14,323 bases of DNA from positions 1-14,323 of the forward strand of contig JAEERB010000060.1 in the NCBI GenBank assembly GCA_016285615.1, read 5' to 3'. How positions within the stretch are numbered: position 1 is the stretch's first letter; every line of letters starts with the position of its first letter. The stretch is from Bacteroidales bacterium (GTDB lineage: Bacteria; Bacteroidota; Bacteroidia; Bacteroidales; WCHB1-69). Below the pieces are notes generated by a model. The model was not told the origin of the DNA and searched no databases. It saw only the letters and a program-made list of their open reading frames with translations. A program made the translations under genes and the position numbers. Shown piece by piece: positions 1 through 8,205 of this stretch.

Positions 1-1
1 C

Positions 2-877
2 AAAGTTATCTTCCATGTAACTTACCACGTGGAAGGCAAGGATGAACAAGACTTCGTGGTTTACAAGTTCAACAAGAGCCTGGCTCAAGGCAAGACCCAA
101 CTCGCCATGGCTATCCAGAAATACATCATCAAGCAGGTGGAGGAACGCAACTATAACTCTGGCGTTGTCAAGAAGATGAAGATTCCCGTAAAGAAAGCCA
201 ACCAGGCCATGCTCAACAACAAGCTCTACTTGCAATGCATTACCGGCTCGCCAGTAAGCAACGCCATGTGCACCGAAATGGACGACTACTACAAACTGGA
301 TGTAAACAACCACATTCTGGAATACAACAAGCTGCTGTGCGACATGAAGAACCTGACCCTCACATCGTCGGCCGACGTTGCCAACAAGCAGGCCAACATC
401 GACAAGTTCTACGCCTACCCGAACATCTCGAAAGAGAGAGTCAACAGCCTGAACATGTCGTTCCAACTGAAGGTTCTCGAATATCTTAAAACTGTACCCA
501 AAACCACCGAGAACCTGACCTTGGCAGACAACACCTACGCCAAAATCAAGGCCGTACGCAATCCTAAGCTCGACAGCTGGCAGGAAGCCTACCATTTGGC
601 TGCCATCTTCATCGGCAACAACGACTACGCCTACGCACTCAGCCTGATGGATCCTTTCATCCTCGACGGTGACGACGTTTCCGACGACTTCATCTTTGCC
701 TACGTCAGCATCGGCGGCTATAAAGAAGACTCGTACCTCAGCGGCAACTACGCCAAGGCCGTTCAAATGGCAGCCCAAAGAGACAAGGCCCGCCTGTGTG
801 CCCTCTTCGAAAAGATGTCTATGTGCATCTTAGACAACCGCGAGGTTAAGAAAGTATTCTGCAAAGAATGCAAATAA
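2..877 (+). CDS. Unrecognised protein, 3' part only (start lies left of the window)
   Basis: The reading frame is open from base 2 to the TAA at 875-877, giving 291 visible residues. A GTG at 29 could be read as a start, but the frame continues to the left edge without a stop and has no ATG or ribosome site there, so I treat the gene as cut by the window. I do not recognise the family. The visible part is largely hydrophilic with no membrane segment and many Lys, Asn and Asp residues. It looks mostly helical in its second half, where stretches such as AYHLAAIFIGNNDYAYALSL resemble helical-repeat proteins, but no repeat register could be established. It ends in FCKECK, with two cysteines close together. 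Base composition matches the following core genes. It precedes pgk by 42 bases on the same strand and may be co-transcribed. The cellular location cannot be judged without the N-terminus. Confidence 0.8.
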   Translation, partial: KVIFHVTYHVEGKDEQDFVVYKFNKSLAQGKTQLAMAIQKYIIKQVEERNYNSGVVKKMKIPVKKANQAMLNNKLYLQCITGSPVSNAMCTEMDDYYKLDVNNHILEYNKLLCDMKNLTLTSSADVANKQANIDKFYAYPNISKERVNSLNMSFQLKVLEYLKTVPKTTENLTLADNTYAKIKAVRNPKLDSWQEAYHLAAIFIGNNDYAYALSLMDPFILDGDDVSDDFIFAYVSIGGYKEDSYLSGNYAKAVQMAAQRDKARLCALFEKMSMCILDNREVKKVFCKECK

Positions 878-919
878 AATGATTTTCTGAAATCCATTAC
901 ATAAAACAAACTATAAACG

Positions 920-2116
920 ATGAAATCAATTGAACAAACAAATTTTAGCGGCAAGAAAGTATTGGTTAGAGTGGACTACAATGTGCCGCTGAACGAGAAT
1001 TTTCAAGTAACTGATGTAACAAGAATCAAAAGAACTATTCCTACGGTCAGCAAGATTACCGGCGACGGTGGCATTGCCATCCTGATGTCGCACCTCGGTC
1101 GTCCGAAAGGCCAAGTGAATGATAGTTTTTCCTTGAAACATATCCTCCCCACCGTAAGCGAGATTCTGGGCAAGAAGGTCGTTTTCGCCGGCGATGTTTT
1201 GAGCGATGAAGCCGAAAAGGTTATCAACAGCTTGAAACCGGGCGACGTGGCCCTGCTCGAGAACCTGCGCTTCCATGCGGAAGAAGAGAAGGGCAATCCC
1301 GACTTTGCCAAGGCCATCGCACGCCTCGGCGATGTTTACGTGAACGACGCTTTTGGCACCGCCCACCGCGAACACGCCTCCACGGCCACCATCGCCAAGT
1401 TCTTCCCACACAACTGCTTTGCCGGCCACCTGCTGTACGACGAGGCCTCCAACCTGGAGAAACTCTTCACCTCGGCACAGAAACCGTTCACGGCCATCAT
1501 CGGCGGCTCCAAAGTATCGACCAAACTCAATATCTTGAAAAACCTCGTCACCAAAGTGGATAACCTCATCATCGGCGGCGGCATGAGCTACACTTTCATC
1601 AACGCCATGGGCCACGAAATCGGCGACTCGATTTTCGAACCCGACATGGTGGACAATGCCAAGGAGATTCTTGCAACGGCTGAAAAAAGAGGCGTAAAAC
1701 TCTATTTACCTGTGGATTACGTGATTGCTAACGACTATCGCGAAGACGCCGACAAGAAAACTACCCAATCGCCCGACATCCCCGCCGGCTGGCAAGGTAT
1801 GGACATCGGTCCTAAGACCACCCAGATGTTTGCATCTGTCATCAACAGCTCCAAGACCATCCTGTGGAACGGCCCCGTTGGCGTGTTTGAATGGGACACC
1901 TTCGCCAAAGGCACCTGCACCATCGCCCTGTGCGTATCTGCCGCCACCATCGCCGGAGCTTACTCGCTCATCGGCGGCGGCGACTCTATCGCAGCAGTCA
2001 ACAAAGCCCACTTTGCCGACCATATCTCCTATATCAGCACCGGCGGCGGCGCCATGCTCGAATACCTGGAAGGTATCGAACTGCCTGGCATTAAAGCATT
2101 GAATGATAACGAATAA
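920..2116 (+). CDS. pgk: Phosphoglycerate kinase
   Basis: A cytosolic glycolytic enzyme that interconverts 1,3-bisphosphoglycerate plus ADP and 3-phosphoglycerate plus ATP. The 398-residue product has the usual bacterial length. Family signatures appear in order: VDYNVPLN (about 18-25) and SHLGRPKG (57-64) for 3-phosphoglycerate binding, NDAFGTAHR (142-150), GGSKVSTK (195-202), the nucleotide-binding NGPVGVFE (317-324) and the C-terminal GGGDS (352-356) followed by STGGGA. The ATG at 920 fits the family N-terminus (the VLVRVDYN strand starts at residue 14), and no earlier start is plausible. The 42-base gap after the preceding gene holds no TAnnTTTG promoter box or hairpin, so transcription may come from upstream. 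lysS follows after 24 bases. Its glycolytic partner gapA is in the window but on the other strand about 8.7 kb away. No missing catalytic residues were noticed. Confidence 0.97.
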   Translation: MKSIEQTNFSGKKVLVRVDYNVPLNENFQVTDVTRIKRTIPTVSKITGDGGIAILMSHLGRPKGQVNDSFSLKHILPTVSEILGKKVVFAGDVLSDEAEKVINSLKPGDVALLENLRFHAEEEKGNPDFAKAIARLGDVYVNDAFGTAHREHASTATIAKFFPHNCFAGHLLYDEASNLEKLFTSAQKPFTAIIGGSKVSTKLNILKNLVTKVDNLIIGGGMSYTFINAMGHEIGDSIFEPDMVDNAKEILATAEKRGVKLYLPVDYVIANDYREDADKKTTQSPDIPAGWQGMDIGPKTTQMFASVINSSKTILWNGPVGVFEWDTFAKGTCTIALCVSAATIAGAYSLIGGGDSIAAVNKAHFADHISYISTGGGAMLEYLEGIELPGIKALNDNE

Positions 2117-2140
2117 CTTGATTTTCAACAAAGAAGAAAA

Positions 2141-3676
2141 ATGAGCATAGAATTATCTGAACAAGAAATAATCAGAAGAAAGAAATTAGACGATTTTGCC
2201 AATCTGGGCATCAACTCATACCCCGCACCCCTATACCCGGTGAACGCCAACAGCGCCGAAATCAAGGAAAAATATCCTCAAGATAACTCCCTGTTCCAAG
2301 ATGTTTGCATCGCCGGACGTATTATGAAACAGCGTATTATGGGCGCCGTTTCATTCTACGAACTGCAAGACGCCACGGGCAAAATCCAGATTTACGTAAA
2401 ACGCGACGAGATCTGTCCGGGTGAAGACAAGGCCATGTACAACTCCGTCTTCAAGAAACTCGACATCGGCGATATCATCGGCGTGAAAGGCTTTGTGTTC
2501 ATTACCCAAATGGGCGAAATCAGCATCCATGTGAAAGAATTTACGTTGCTGAGCAAGTCCATCCGCCCGCTACCCATCGTGAAGGAAAAAGACGGCAACA
2601 CCTTCGACGCCTTCACCGACCCCGAACAGCGCTATCGCCAGCGTTATCTCGACCTGATTGTCAATCCGCAGATTAAAGATACCTTCATCAAGCGCACCAA
2701 GCTGGTCAACACCATGCGCAACTTCTTGAACGAGAAGGGCTACCTCGAAGTGGAAACCCCCATTTTGCAACCCCTCTACGGTGGTGCTGCCGCCCGCCCG
2801 TTCAAGACCCACCACAACAAACTGGATATGACGCTCTACCTGCGTATCGCTAACGAGCTCTACCTCAAGCGTTTGATTGTTGGTGGCTTTGATGGCGTGT
2901 ATGAGTTCTCGAAAGACTTCCGCAACGAAGGTATGGACCGCTTCCACAACCCCGAATTCACCCAGATGGAGCTCTATGTAGCCTACAAAGACTACGAATG
3001 GATGATGAACCTAGTGGAAGAGATGGTGGAAGCCGTAGCTCTGGCTCTGCACGGCACCACGCAAGTGCAAGTGGGCGAAAACCTCATCGACTTCAAACGT
3101 CCTTGGAAGCGCTACACCATGTTCGAGGCCATCGAGCACTTTACAGGCACCGACATCTCCAACATGAGCGAAGAAGAGATGTTCGACTTCGCCAAGAAGG
3201 TGGGTGCTGAAGTGGACAAGACGATGGGCAAAGGCAAGTTGGTAGATGAGATCTTCGGCGAGACCTGCGAGAAGAAGCTCATCCAACCCACTTTCATCTA
3301 CGACTATCCCGTGGAGATGTCGCCACTGACCAAGATGCACCGCACCAAACCTGGCATGACCGAGCGTTTCGAAGCTATGTGCAACGGCAAGGAGCTGTGC
3401 AACGCCTACTCAGAATTGAACGACCCCATCGACCAGCGCAAGCGTTTTGAAGACCAGCTGGAACTGGGCAAACGCGGCGACACCGAATCGATGGTGCTGG
3501 ACGAAGACTTCCTCCGCGCCCTCGAGTTTGGTATGCCTCCCACAGCAGGCCTTGGCATCGGTATAGACCGTCTGGCCATGATCATGACCAACTCGGCCTC
3601 CATCCAAGATGTGCTCTTCTTCCCGCAAATGCGCCCGCAAGTGCAGAAAGAGAACACGCAACCCGAAGAAAAATAA
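2141..3676 (+). CDS. lysS: Lysyl-tRNA synthetase, class II
   Basis: Charges tRNA-Lys with lysine using ATP, in the cytosol. The 511-residue protein has the class II LysRS layout: an N-terminal OB-fold anticodon-binding domain (about residues 55-135, with [17 protein letters not shown]), then the catalytic domain. The class II motif 2 is FRNEG at 260-264 followed by [11 protein letters not shown], and motif 3 is [11 protein letters not shown] at 470-480. The segment [13 protein letters not shown] with [13 protein letters not shown] (about 184-207) is motif 1. The length is normal for bacterial LysRS, and there is no obvious C-terminal extension beyond an acidic and polar tail (KENTQPEEK). The ATG at 2141 follows an A-rich stretch containing AAGAAGAAAAA, which fits Bacteroidota leaders. 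It lies 24 bases after pgk and 18 before the next small gene, consistent with co-transcription. Confidence 0.97.
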   Translation: MSIELSEQEIIRRKKLDDFANLGINSYPAPLYPVNANSAEIKEKYPQDNSLFQDVCIAGRIMKQRIMGAVSFYELQDATGKIQIYVKRDEICPGEDKAMYNSVFKKLDIGDIIGVKGFVFITQMGEISIHVKEFTLLSKSIRPLPIVKEKDGNTFDAFTDPEQRYRQRYLDLIVNPQIKDTFIKRTKLVNTMRNFLNEKGYLEVETPILQPLYGGAAARPFKTHHNKLDMTLYLRIANELYLKRLIVGGFDGVYEFSKDFRNEGMDRFHNPEFTQMELYVAYKDYEWMMNLVEEMVEAVALALHGTTQVQVGENLIDFKRPWKRYTMFEAIEHFTGTDISNMSEEEMFDFAKKVGAEVDKTMGKGKLVDEIFGETCEKKLIQPTFIYDYPVEMSPLTKMHRTKPGMTERFEAMCNGKELCNAYSELNDPIDQRKRFEDQLELGKRGDTESMVLDEDFLRALEFGMPPTAGLGIGIDRLAMIMTNSASIQDVLFFPQMRPQVQKENTQPEEK

Positions 3677-3694
3677 CACCCTAAACTTACAGCC

Positions 3695-3961
3695 ATGTCT
3701 AGTTTCACCTTCTTCCATCGCCCGGAAGTGAGAAAGTATAATTACAAACCCCAATTCTACGACCCCGACAAACCAGAGGAGAAAGAGGAGGGTGAGGCTG
3801 CCCGCACCCGTGAGTTTGCCAATCACATGCACGACAGCTGGGACCGCCGCCGGCAACATAAAAACCGGCCGCAATCCTCATCGAGAATCTTAATTTGGCT
3901 GCTGTTTATTTTCGTTCTTCTTGCAGTTCTTTATCTATACTTCAACCGGTTTTTTACATAG
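3695..3961 (+). CDS. Small tail-anchored membrane protein upstream of mutL
   Basis: An 88-residue protein of unknown function. Residues 1-64 are hydrophilic and strongly charged, starting with an aromatic and basic segment (RKYNYKPQFYDPDKP, about 13-27), then an acidic patch (EEKEEGE) and an Arg-rich patch around residues 50-58. Residues 65-83 form one strongly hydrophobic helix (ILIWLLFIFVLLAVLYLYF) followed by only five residues, so the protein is probably anchored in the inner membrane by its C-terminus with the bulk in the cytoplasm. From memory, Bacteroidota genomes often carry a small protein of this type (a Y-x-Y-x-P-x-[FY]-Y-D segment plus a C-terminal helix) next to mutL, sometimes mislabelled as a riboflavin synthase subunit; I see no riboflavin synthase features. 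The ATG at 3695 is 18 bases after lysS, and mutL starts 31 bases downstream. The position suggests co-transcription, not a known role in mismatch repair. Confidence 0.85.
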   Translation: MSSFTFFHRPEVRKYNYKPQFYDPDKPEEKEEGEAARTREFANHMHDSWDRRRQHKNRPQSSSRILIWLLFIFVLLAVLYLYFNRFFT

Positions 3962-3992
3962 TTTTCATCGATTTTGATATCACAAAATAATC

Positions 3993-5831
3993 ATGAATGA
4001 CATCATCCATTTACTGCCTGAGAATGTAGCCAACCAGATTGCCGCAGGCGAGGTCATCCAACGCCCCGCTTCGGCCGTCAAGGAATTGCTGGAGAATGCA
4101 GTAGATGCCGGTGCAACCCAAATCCACCTCATTGTCAAGGATGCGGGGCGCACATTGATACAAGTGATTGACAACGGCTGTGGCATGAGCTTCGCCGACG
4201 CGCGTATGTGCTTCGAGCGGCACGCAACCTCCAAAATCCAAAATGCCGACGACCTGTTTCGCCTGACCACCAAGGGGTTCCGTGGCGAAGCACTCGCTTC
4301 CATCGCCGCCATCGCCCATGTGGAGCTGAAAACCAAACGCGCCGAAGATACAATGGGCACCCTCGTGTGCAACGAAGGCTCTGTCATCAAAGAACATAGC
4401 CCCATCGCTACAGCCGACGGCACCTCTTTTTCGGTGAAAAACCTCTTCTTTAATGTACCCGCCCGCCGCAACTTCCTCAAGTCCGACGCCGTGGAGTTCT
4501 CCCATATTGAAGAGGAATTCTATAGAGTGGCTCTCATCCACACGCAAATCGCATTTACGCTGAGCCACAACGGCAAAACGCTCTTCAACCTGACGGCATC
4601 CAATTTCAAGCAGCGGATTGTCAACATTTTCGGCAACCACCTGAAAGACAAATTGTTCCCCGTTGAACAATCGACCGACTTCGGCATCTTAGGCGGTTTT
4701 ATCGCCAAACCTGAAAATGCCAAGAAAAAGAAGAATGAGCAGTACATGTTCATCAACAACCGATATGTTCGTCATAATCTGTTGAACTACGCTATCGAAA
4801 CGGCTTACAAAGAGCTCATTCCCGACGGCTACAAACCGGCCTATTTCATCCATCTGGACATTGATCCGAAAACCATCGATATCAACATCAGTCCGACCAA
4901 GGTGGATGTCAAGTTGCAAGACGAACGTTTGATATTCGGCTTTTTGAATGCCGCTGTCAAGAAATCGTTGGGTACCATGTCGCTGACACCGATGTTGGAC
5001 TTTGACTACGAGCGGGGTATGGATGTTTCGAACCTGCCCGACCCAGGCCGTATCGTTGCCCCAACGGTGAACATCAATCCCAATTACAATCCGTTCAACA
5101 CGCCCAAGAAACACGACTCGTTCACCGCTGGCACTGCACACACTAAATCAGAACTGGCTGGCTGGGAAAAATTCTACGGCGAATTCAAGGCTGAAACGAT
5201 TGATTTGCCTAGCAAACTCAACCAAAGCGACAACACCCTTGACCTGAATGACACAACCGAAAAGGTGATTCCAACGCACTTTTTCACCTTGAATAACCGC
5301 TACATTGTGGCCTCTCACGATAGCAAACTGCTGCTAATTGACATCTTGGGCGGTCGTGAACGCATCCTGTACCAGTCGTACTTGGAAGCTATGGAGAACA
5401 AGCCCGTGGTGGTGCAACAGCGGCTCTTCCCTGAGACACTCTCCCTCTCGACTGCCGACGCCGAGTTGCTCACCGAACTGATTCCTTACTTGCGCAGCTT
5501 GGGCTACGACATTGAAATGATGGGCGGCAACCAATTTGCCGTCAACGGCTCGCCTTCAGACATTGAAGACGAGAATATGCAAAACACCATCGAGGCAGTG
5601 CTGGAATCTTACAAGTCGAACATTTTCCTGTATCATGCCGAAAAGACAGCCAACCTTGCCTTAAGCATGGCTAAGAAAAAGGCTAGTCTATACAAACCGC
5701 TGACCGACGATAGCGAAATCAGCGCCTTCATTGAGCAACTCTTCGCCTGTCCGCTCTTCCACCTATCTCCTTCAGGAAAGCAAATCATTCATTACCTCTC
5801 GGAAGAAGAGATAGCCAGTTTTTTCAAATAA
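3993..5831 (+). CDS. mutL: DNA mismatch repair protein MutL
   Basis: A GHKL-type ATPase that couples mismatch recognition by MutS to strand removal. The N-terminal ATPase signatures are all present in the 612-residue product: NQIAAGEV (14-21), KELLENAVDAGA (30-41), DNGCGM (60-65), FERHATSKI (74-82) and GFRGEAL (95-101). The transducer region with INNRYV and ISPTKVDVK (299-307) follows, then a poorly conserved linker (about 325-425) and the C-terminal dimerisation domain (about 426-612). The endonuclease motif DQHA(X)2E(X)4E is degenerate: residues 450-461 read DILGGRERILYQ, with QHA and the last Glu replaced. The usual C-terminal CPHGRP-like metal site reads LSPSGK (591-596). This MutL is therefore predicted to lack nicking activity by the usual site. 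The start ATG at 3993 gives the standard N-terminus. The next gene begins 14 bases after the stop. Confidence 0.96.
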   Translation: MNDIIHLLPENVANQIAAGEVIQRPASAVKELLENAVDAGATQIHLIVKDAGRTLIQVIDNGCGMSFADARMCFERHATSKIQNADDLFRLTTKGFRGEALASIAAIAHVELKTKRAEDTMGTLVCNEGSVIKEHSPIATADGTSFSVKNLFFNVPARRNFLKSDAVEFSHIEEEFYRVALIHTQIAFTLSHNGKTLFNLTASNFKQRIVNIFGNHLKDKLFPVEQSTDFGILGGFIAKPENAKKKKNEQYMFINNRYVRHNLLNYAIETAYKELIPDGYKPAYFIHLDIDPKTIDINISPTKVDVKLQDERLIFGFLNAAVKKSLGTMSLTPMLDFDYERGMDVSNLPDPGRIVAPTVNINPNYNPFNTPKKHDSFTAGTAHTKSELAGWEKFYGEFKAETIDLPSKLNQSDNTLDLNDTTEKVIPTHFFTLNNRYIVASHDSKLLLIDILGGRERILYQSYLEAMENKPVVVQQRLFPETLSLSTADAELLTELIPYLRSLGYDIEMMGGNQFAVNGSPSDIEDENMQNTIEAVLESYKSNIFLYHAEKTANLALSMAKKKASLYKPLTDDSEISAFIEQLFACPLFHLSPSGKQIIHYLSEEEIASFFK

Positions 5832-5845
5832 TAACATAACAAAAT

Positions 5846-7075
5846 ATGATTGATTCACAAATCTTTACACCAGTAAATATTGGCCCTGTAACCTTAAGAA
5901 ACCGCACCATCAGGTCGGCGGCGTTTGAAAATATGTGCCGCGCTAACAAGCCCACGCAAGAGCTATTCGACTATCACACTGCCGTGGCTCGCGGAGGTAT
6001 CGGCATGACCACCATCGCCTATGCAGCGGTGAACCGCAGCGGTGTATCGTTCGATGGACAACTCTATATGCGTGAGGAGATTATCCCCGACCTGAAAAAG
6101 TTGACCGACGCCATTCACGCTGAAGGCGCCAAGGCTTCCATCCAGCTGGGACACTGCGGCAACATGACCCACTGGTACACCTGCGGCCAGATTCCCGTCG
6201 GCGCATCAAGTGGCTTCAACCTCTACTCGCCCACCATCGTGCGCAAACTGAAGGAACACGAGATTGAAGAGCTGGTGAAAGATTTCGGCCGCGCTGTGGA
6301 GATGTGCCGCCGCGCCGGCTTCGACTGTGTGGAAATCCATGCTGGCCACGGCTACCTCATCAGCCAGTTCTTGTCGCCCTACACCAACAAACGCCGCGAC
6401 AAATTCGGCGGCTCGCTCGAAAACCGAATGCGGTTCATGCGAATGGTGATTAATGAGGTGATGCGCGCTGCCAAAGATGATATGGGCGTAGTGGTGAAAG
6501 TGAACATGTACGACGGTTTCAAGAGCGGTATGCAGATCGACGAGTGTATCAAGGTGGCTCAAGAACTGGAAAAACTCGGTGTTCACGCTCTCGTGCTCAC
6601 CGCCGGCTTCGTCAGCAAAGCCCCCATGGCCGTGATGCGTGGCGCCATGCCCTTGAAGGCCATGGCCTACTATATGAACCCGTGGCGCTTCTGGTGGCTG
6701 AAACTCGGCCTCGCCCTGTTCGGCCGACTGATGGTGCCCACCGTGCCGTTCAAGGAAGCCTACTTCCTCGAGGATGCCAAGAAGTTCCGCGCCGCCCTTA
6801 ACATGCCGCTCATCTATGTCGGCGGACTTATCTCTCGCCAAAAAATGGAAGAGGTGCTCGATGCCGGTTTCTGCGGACTGCAGATAGCCAGAGCGCTGGT
6901 TCACGATACCGACTTCGTCAACAAACTGCACGAAGGCGAAGAACGCAGCGGCTGCAAACATTCCAACTACTGCATCGCCCGCATGTACACGCTGGAGATG
7001 AAATGCCACCACTGCGTGGAGAACCTGCCCAAAAAACTACAAAAGGAAATTGATGACGCTGAAGCAAACTTGTAA
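5846..7075 (+). CDS. Old-yellow-enzyme family NADH:flavin oxidoreductase
   Basis: An FMN-dependent oxidoreductase of the old yellow enzyme / NADH oxidase family (409 residues), expected to fold as a TIM barrel in the cytosol. The N-terminal IFTPVNIGPVTLRNR is typical, and the diagnostic block lies at about 163-195: EIHAGHGYLISQFLSP, NKRRDKFGGS and LENRMRF. VGGLISR with GFCGLQIARALVHD (about 325-354) is the C-terminal phosphate-binding part. An insert at about 255-302 is rich in Trp, Met and Phe (MNPWRFWWLKLGLALFGRL) and could touch the membrane or shape the substrate site. The tail has cysteines at 370, 376, 387 and 390. They resemble the 4Fe-4S site of dienoyl-CoA-reductase-like relatives, but with Ser at 373 where a Cys is usual. 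The FAD/NAD domains of those relatives are absent. The substrate cannot be named. It follows mutL by 14 bases and precedes the next gene by three. Confidence 0.9.
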   Translation: MIDSQIFTPVNIGPVTLRNRTIRSAAFENMCRANKPTQELFDYHTAVARGGIGMTTIAYAAVNRSGVSFDGQLYMREEIIPDLKKLTDAIHAEGAKASIQLGHCGNMTHWYTCGQIPVGASSGFNLYSPTIVRKLKEHEIEELVKDFGRAVEMCRRAGFDCVEIHAGHGYLISQFLSPYTNKRRDKFGGSLENRMRFMRMVINEVMRAAKDDMGVVVKVNMYDGFKSGMQIDECIKVAQELEKLGVHALVLTAGFVSKAPMAVMRGAMPLKAMAYYMNPWRFWWLKLGLALFGRLMVPTVPFKEAYFLEDAKKFRAALNMPLIYVGGLISRQKMEEVLDAGFCGLQIARALVHDTDFVNKLHEGEERSGCKHSNYCIARMYTLEMKCHHCVENLPKKLQKEIDDAEANL

Positions 7076-7078
7076 AGA

Positions 7079-8203
7079 ATGAAAAAACTGCTCTGCTGCC
7101 TCGTTGGCCTACTCACAATATGCTCTTTATCAGCTCAATCCAGAATGGATAAAACCATTCTTTTCCTCGTGCCATTCCATCTTGAACAAGCCGAACAAAT
7201 TAATATCGACTCTGTTAGCACCGAAAACGACCTTTACGAAATACCCTCCTTCGACCTCATCGGCTTTTGGGAAGGAGCGAAAATGGCTTTGGACGAATAC
7301 GACCGCAAGTTTGTCAACCTCAACGTGATTGTGCGTGATGTGACCAACAACGCAAAGCAGCTGCAAAACATTCTGCAAGAGGCTGTTACACACCATAAAA
7401 TCGACTTGATTATAGGACCTTTCTATGGTAAGATGTTCGCCATCGCCTCCTCTTTTGCCAAAGAACATCACATTCCCATTGTCAACCCCTTCAGCACCCG
7501 CAGCAGTATTGTAAATGACAACGAGTTTGCCTACAAGGTGCTGCCTCCAACCCGCGTCTATCCCCATTTGACCGATTCGCTCATCATCAAACGCTACCCT
7601 AAAAATAACGTCATCCTCTGGGTGGCCAGCGACGAGATGACCGATGAGCAACAAGAATATGAGCAATACTTTGATTCTCATAACATTCCCTATCGGAAAG
7701 TGGCCGTTTCGGAAAATGTAAACGCGCTGCACCAATACCTGAAACCACATTATCAAAATATTGTCATCGCCCTATTCGACAATGAAGCTACGGTGACCAA
7801 TCATGTGCAAAACTACACCATCGCCGACTATAGCAAGCCCGTAACGATGATTGTTCCCGAAAAATGGCTCTCTATCAACACCATTGAATTTGAATATTTC
7901 AATCGACTGAATGTTCACTATTTTTCTAATTATTTTGTTGATTATAAAGAAGATAAAACGGAATATTTTTCCATTAACTTCATCAATCAATACGCCTACC
8001 CTCCCAGTCTGACACGCTTTTCATTCCAAGGATACGATATTACCAAATACTTCATTCAGAAGTTGTTCCATCATGAAAATGACCCCGATAACTTCTATTA
8101 TTCCTTGGGGTTCCAATTCAAGAAAACGCCTAACGGCGGCTACGAGAACCAACGTGCCCGTCTGATTATGATTGAAAACTACGAGAAAGTGGAAATCAAA
8201 TAG
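7079..8203 (+). CDS. Exported protein with type 1 periplasmic-binding (LivK-like) fold
   Basis: A 374-residue protein beginning with a clear signal peptide (MKKLLCCLVGLLTICSLSA, probable cleavage after residue 19). No proper lipobox is present, so it is probably soluble in the periplasm. The mature part resembles branched-chain amino acid receptor-like type 1 periplasmic-binding proteins: FWEGAKMALDEYD (about 63-75), then IDLIIGPFYGKMFAIASSFA (108-127), HHIPIVNPFS (130-139) and a late SFQGYDITKYFI that matches the closing part of the fold. The Bacteroidota relatives I remember often have an N-terminal LysM peptidoglycan-binding domain, which is missing here. No transporter permease or ATPase gene is nearby, so uptake is not supported; an envelope-sensing or binding role is possible. 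It starts three bases after the flavin oxidoreductase stop, suggesting coupled translation. It ends two bases from the stop of the convergent priA. Confidence 0.82.
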   Translation: MKKLLCCLVGLLTICSLSAQSRMDKTILFLVPFHLEQAEQINIDSVSTENDLYEIPSFDLIGFWEGAKMALDEYDRKFVNLNVIVRDVTNNAKQLQNILQEAVTHHKIDLIIGPFYGKMFAIASSFAKEHHIPIVNPFSTRSSIVNDNEFAYKVLPPTRVYPHLTDSLIIKRYPKNNVILWVASDEMTDEQQEYEQYFDSHNIPYRKVAVSENVNALHQYLKPHYQNIVIALFDNEATVTNHVQNYTIADYSKPVTMIVPEKWLSINTIEFEYFNRLNVHYFSNYFVDYKEDKTEYFSINFINQYAYPPSLTRFSFQGYDITKYFIQKLFHHENDPDNFYYSLGFQFKKTPNGGYENQRARLIMIENYEKVEIK

Positions 8204-8205
8204 CG

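Noticed and set aside
926..1615. Long antisense frame of 229 codons inside pgk
   Set aside because: It lies wholly opposite pgk, has no recognisable protein features and is explained by the G+C-biased codon positions of the real gene.
6206..7012. Antisense frame of 268 codons inside the flavin oxidoreductase gene
   Set aside because: The His- and Glu-rich product looks like a shadow of the plus-strand codons; no promoter or start context was found.
7079..7150. Lipoprotein signal on the periplasmic-binding-fold protein
   Set aside because: The cysteine in LLTICS is preceded by Ile rather than a small residue and SLSA offers a normal signal peptidase I site.
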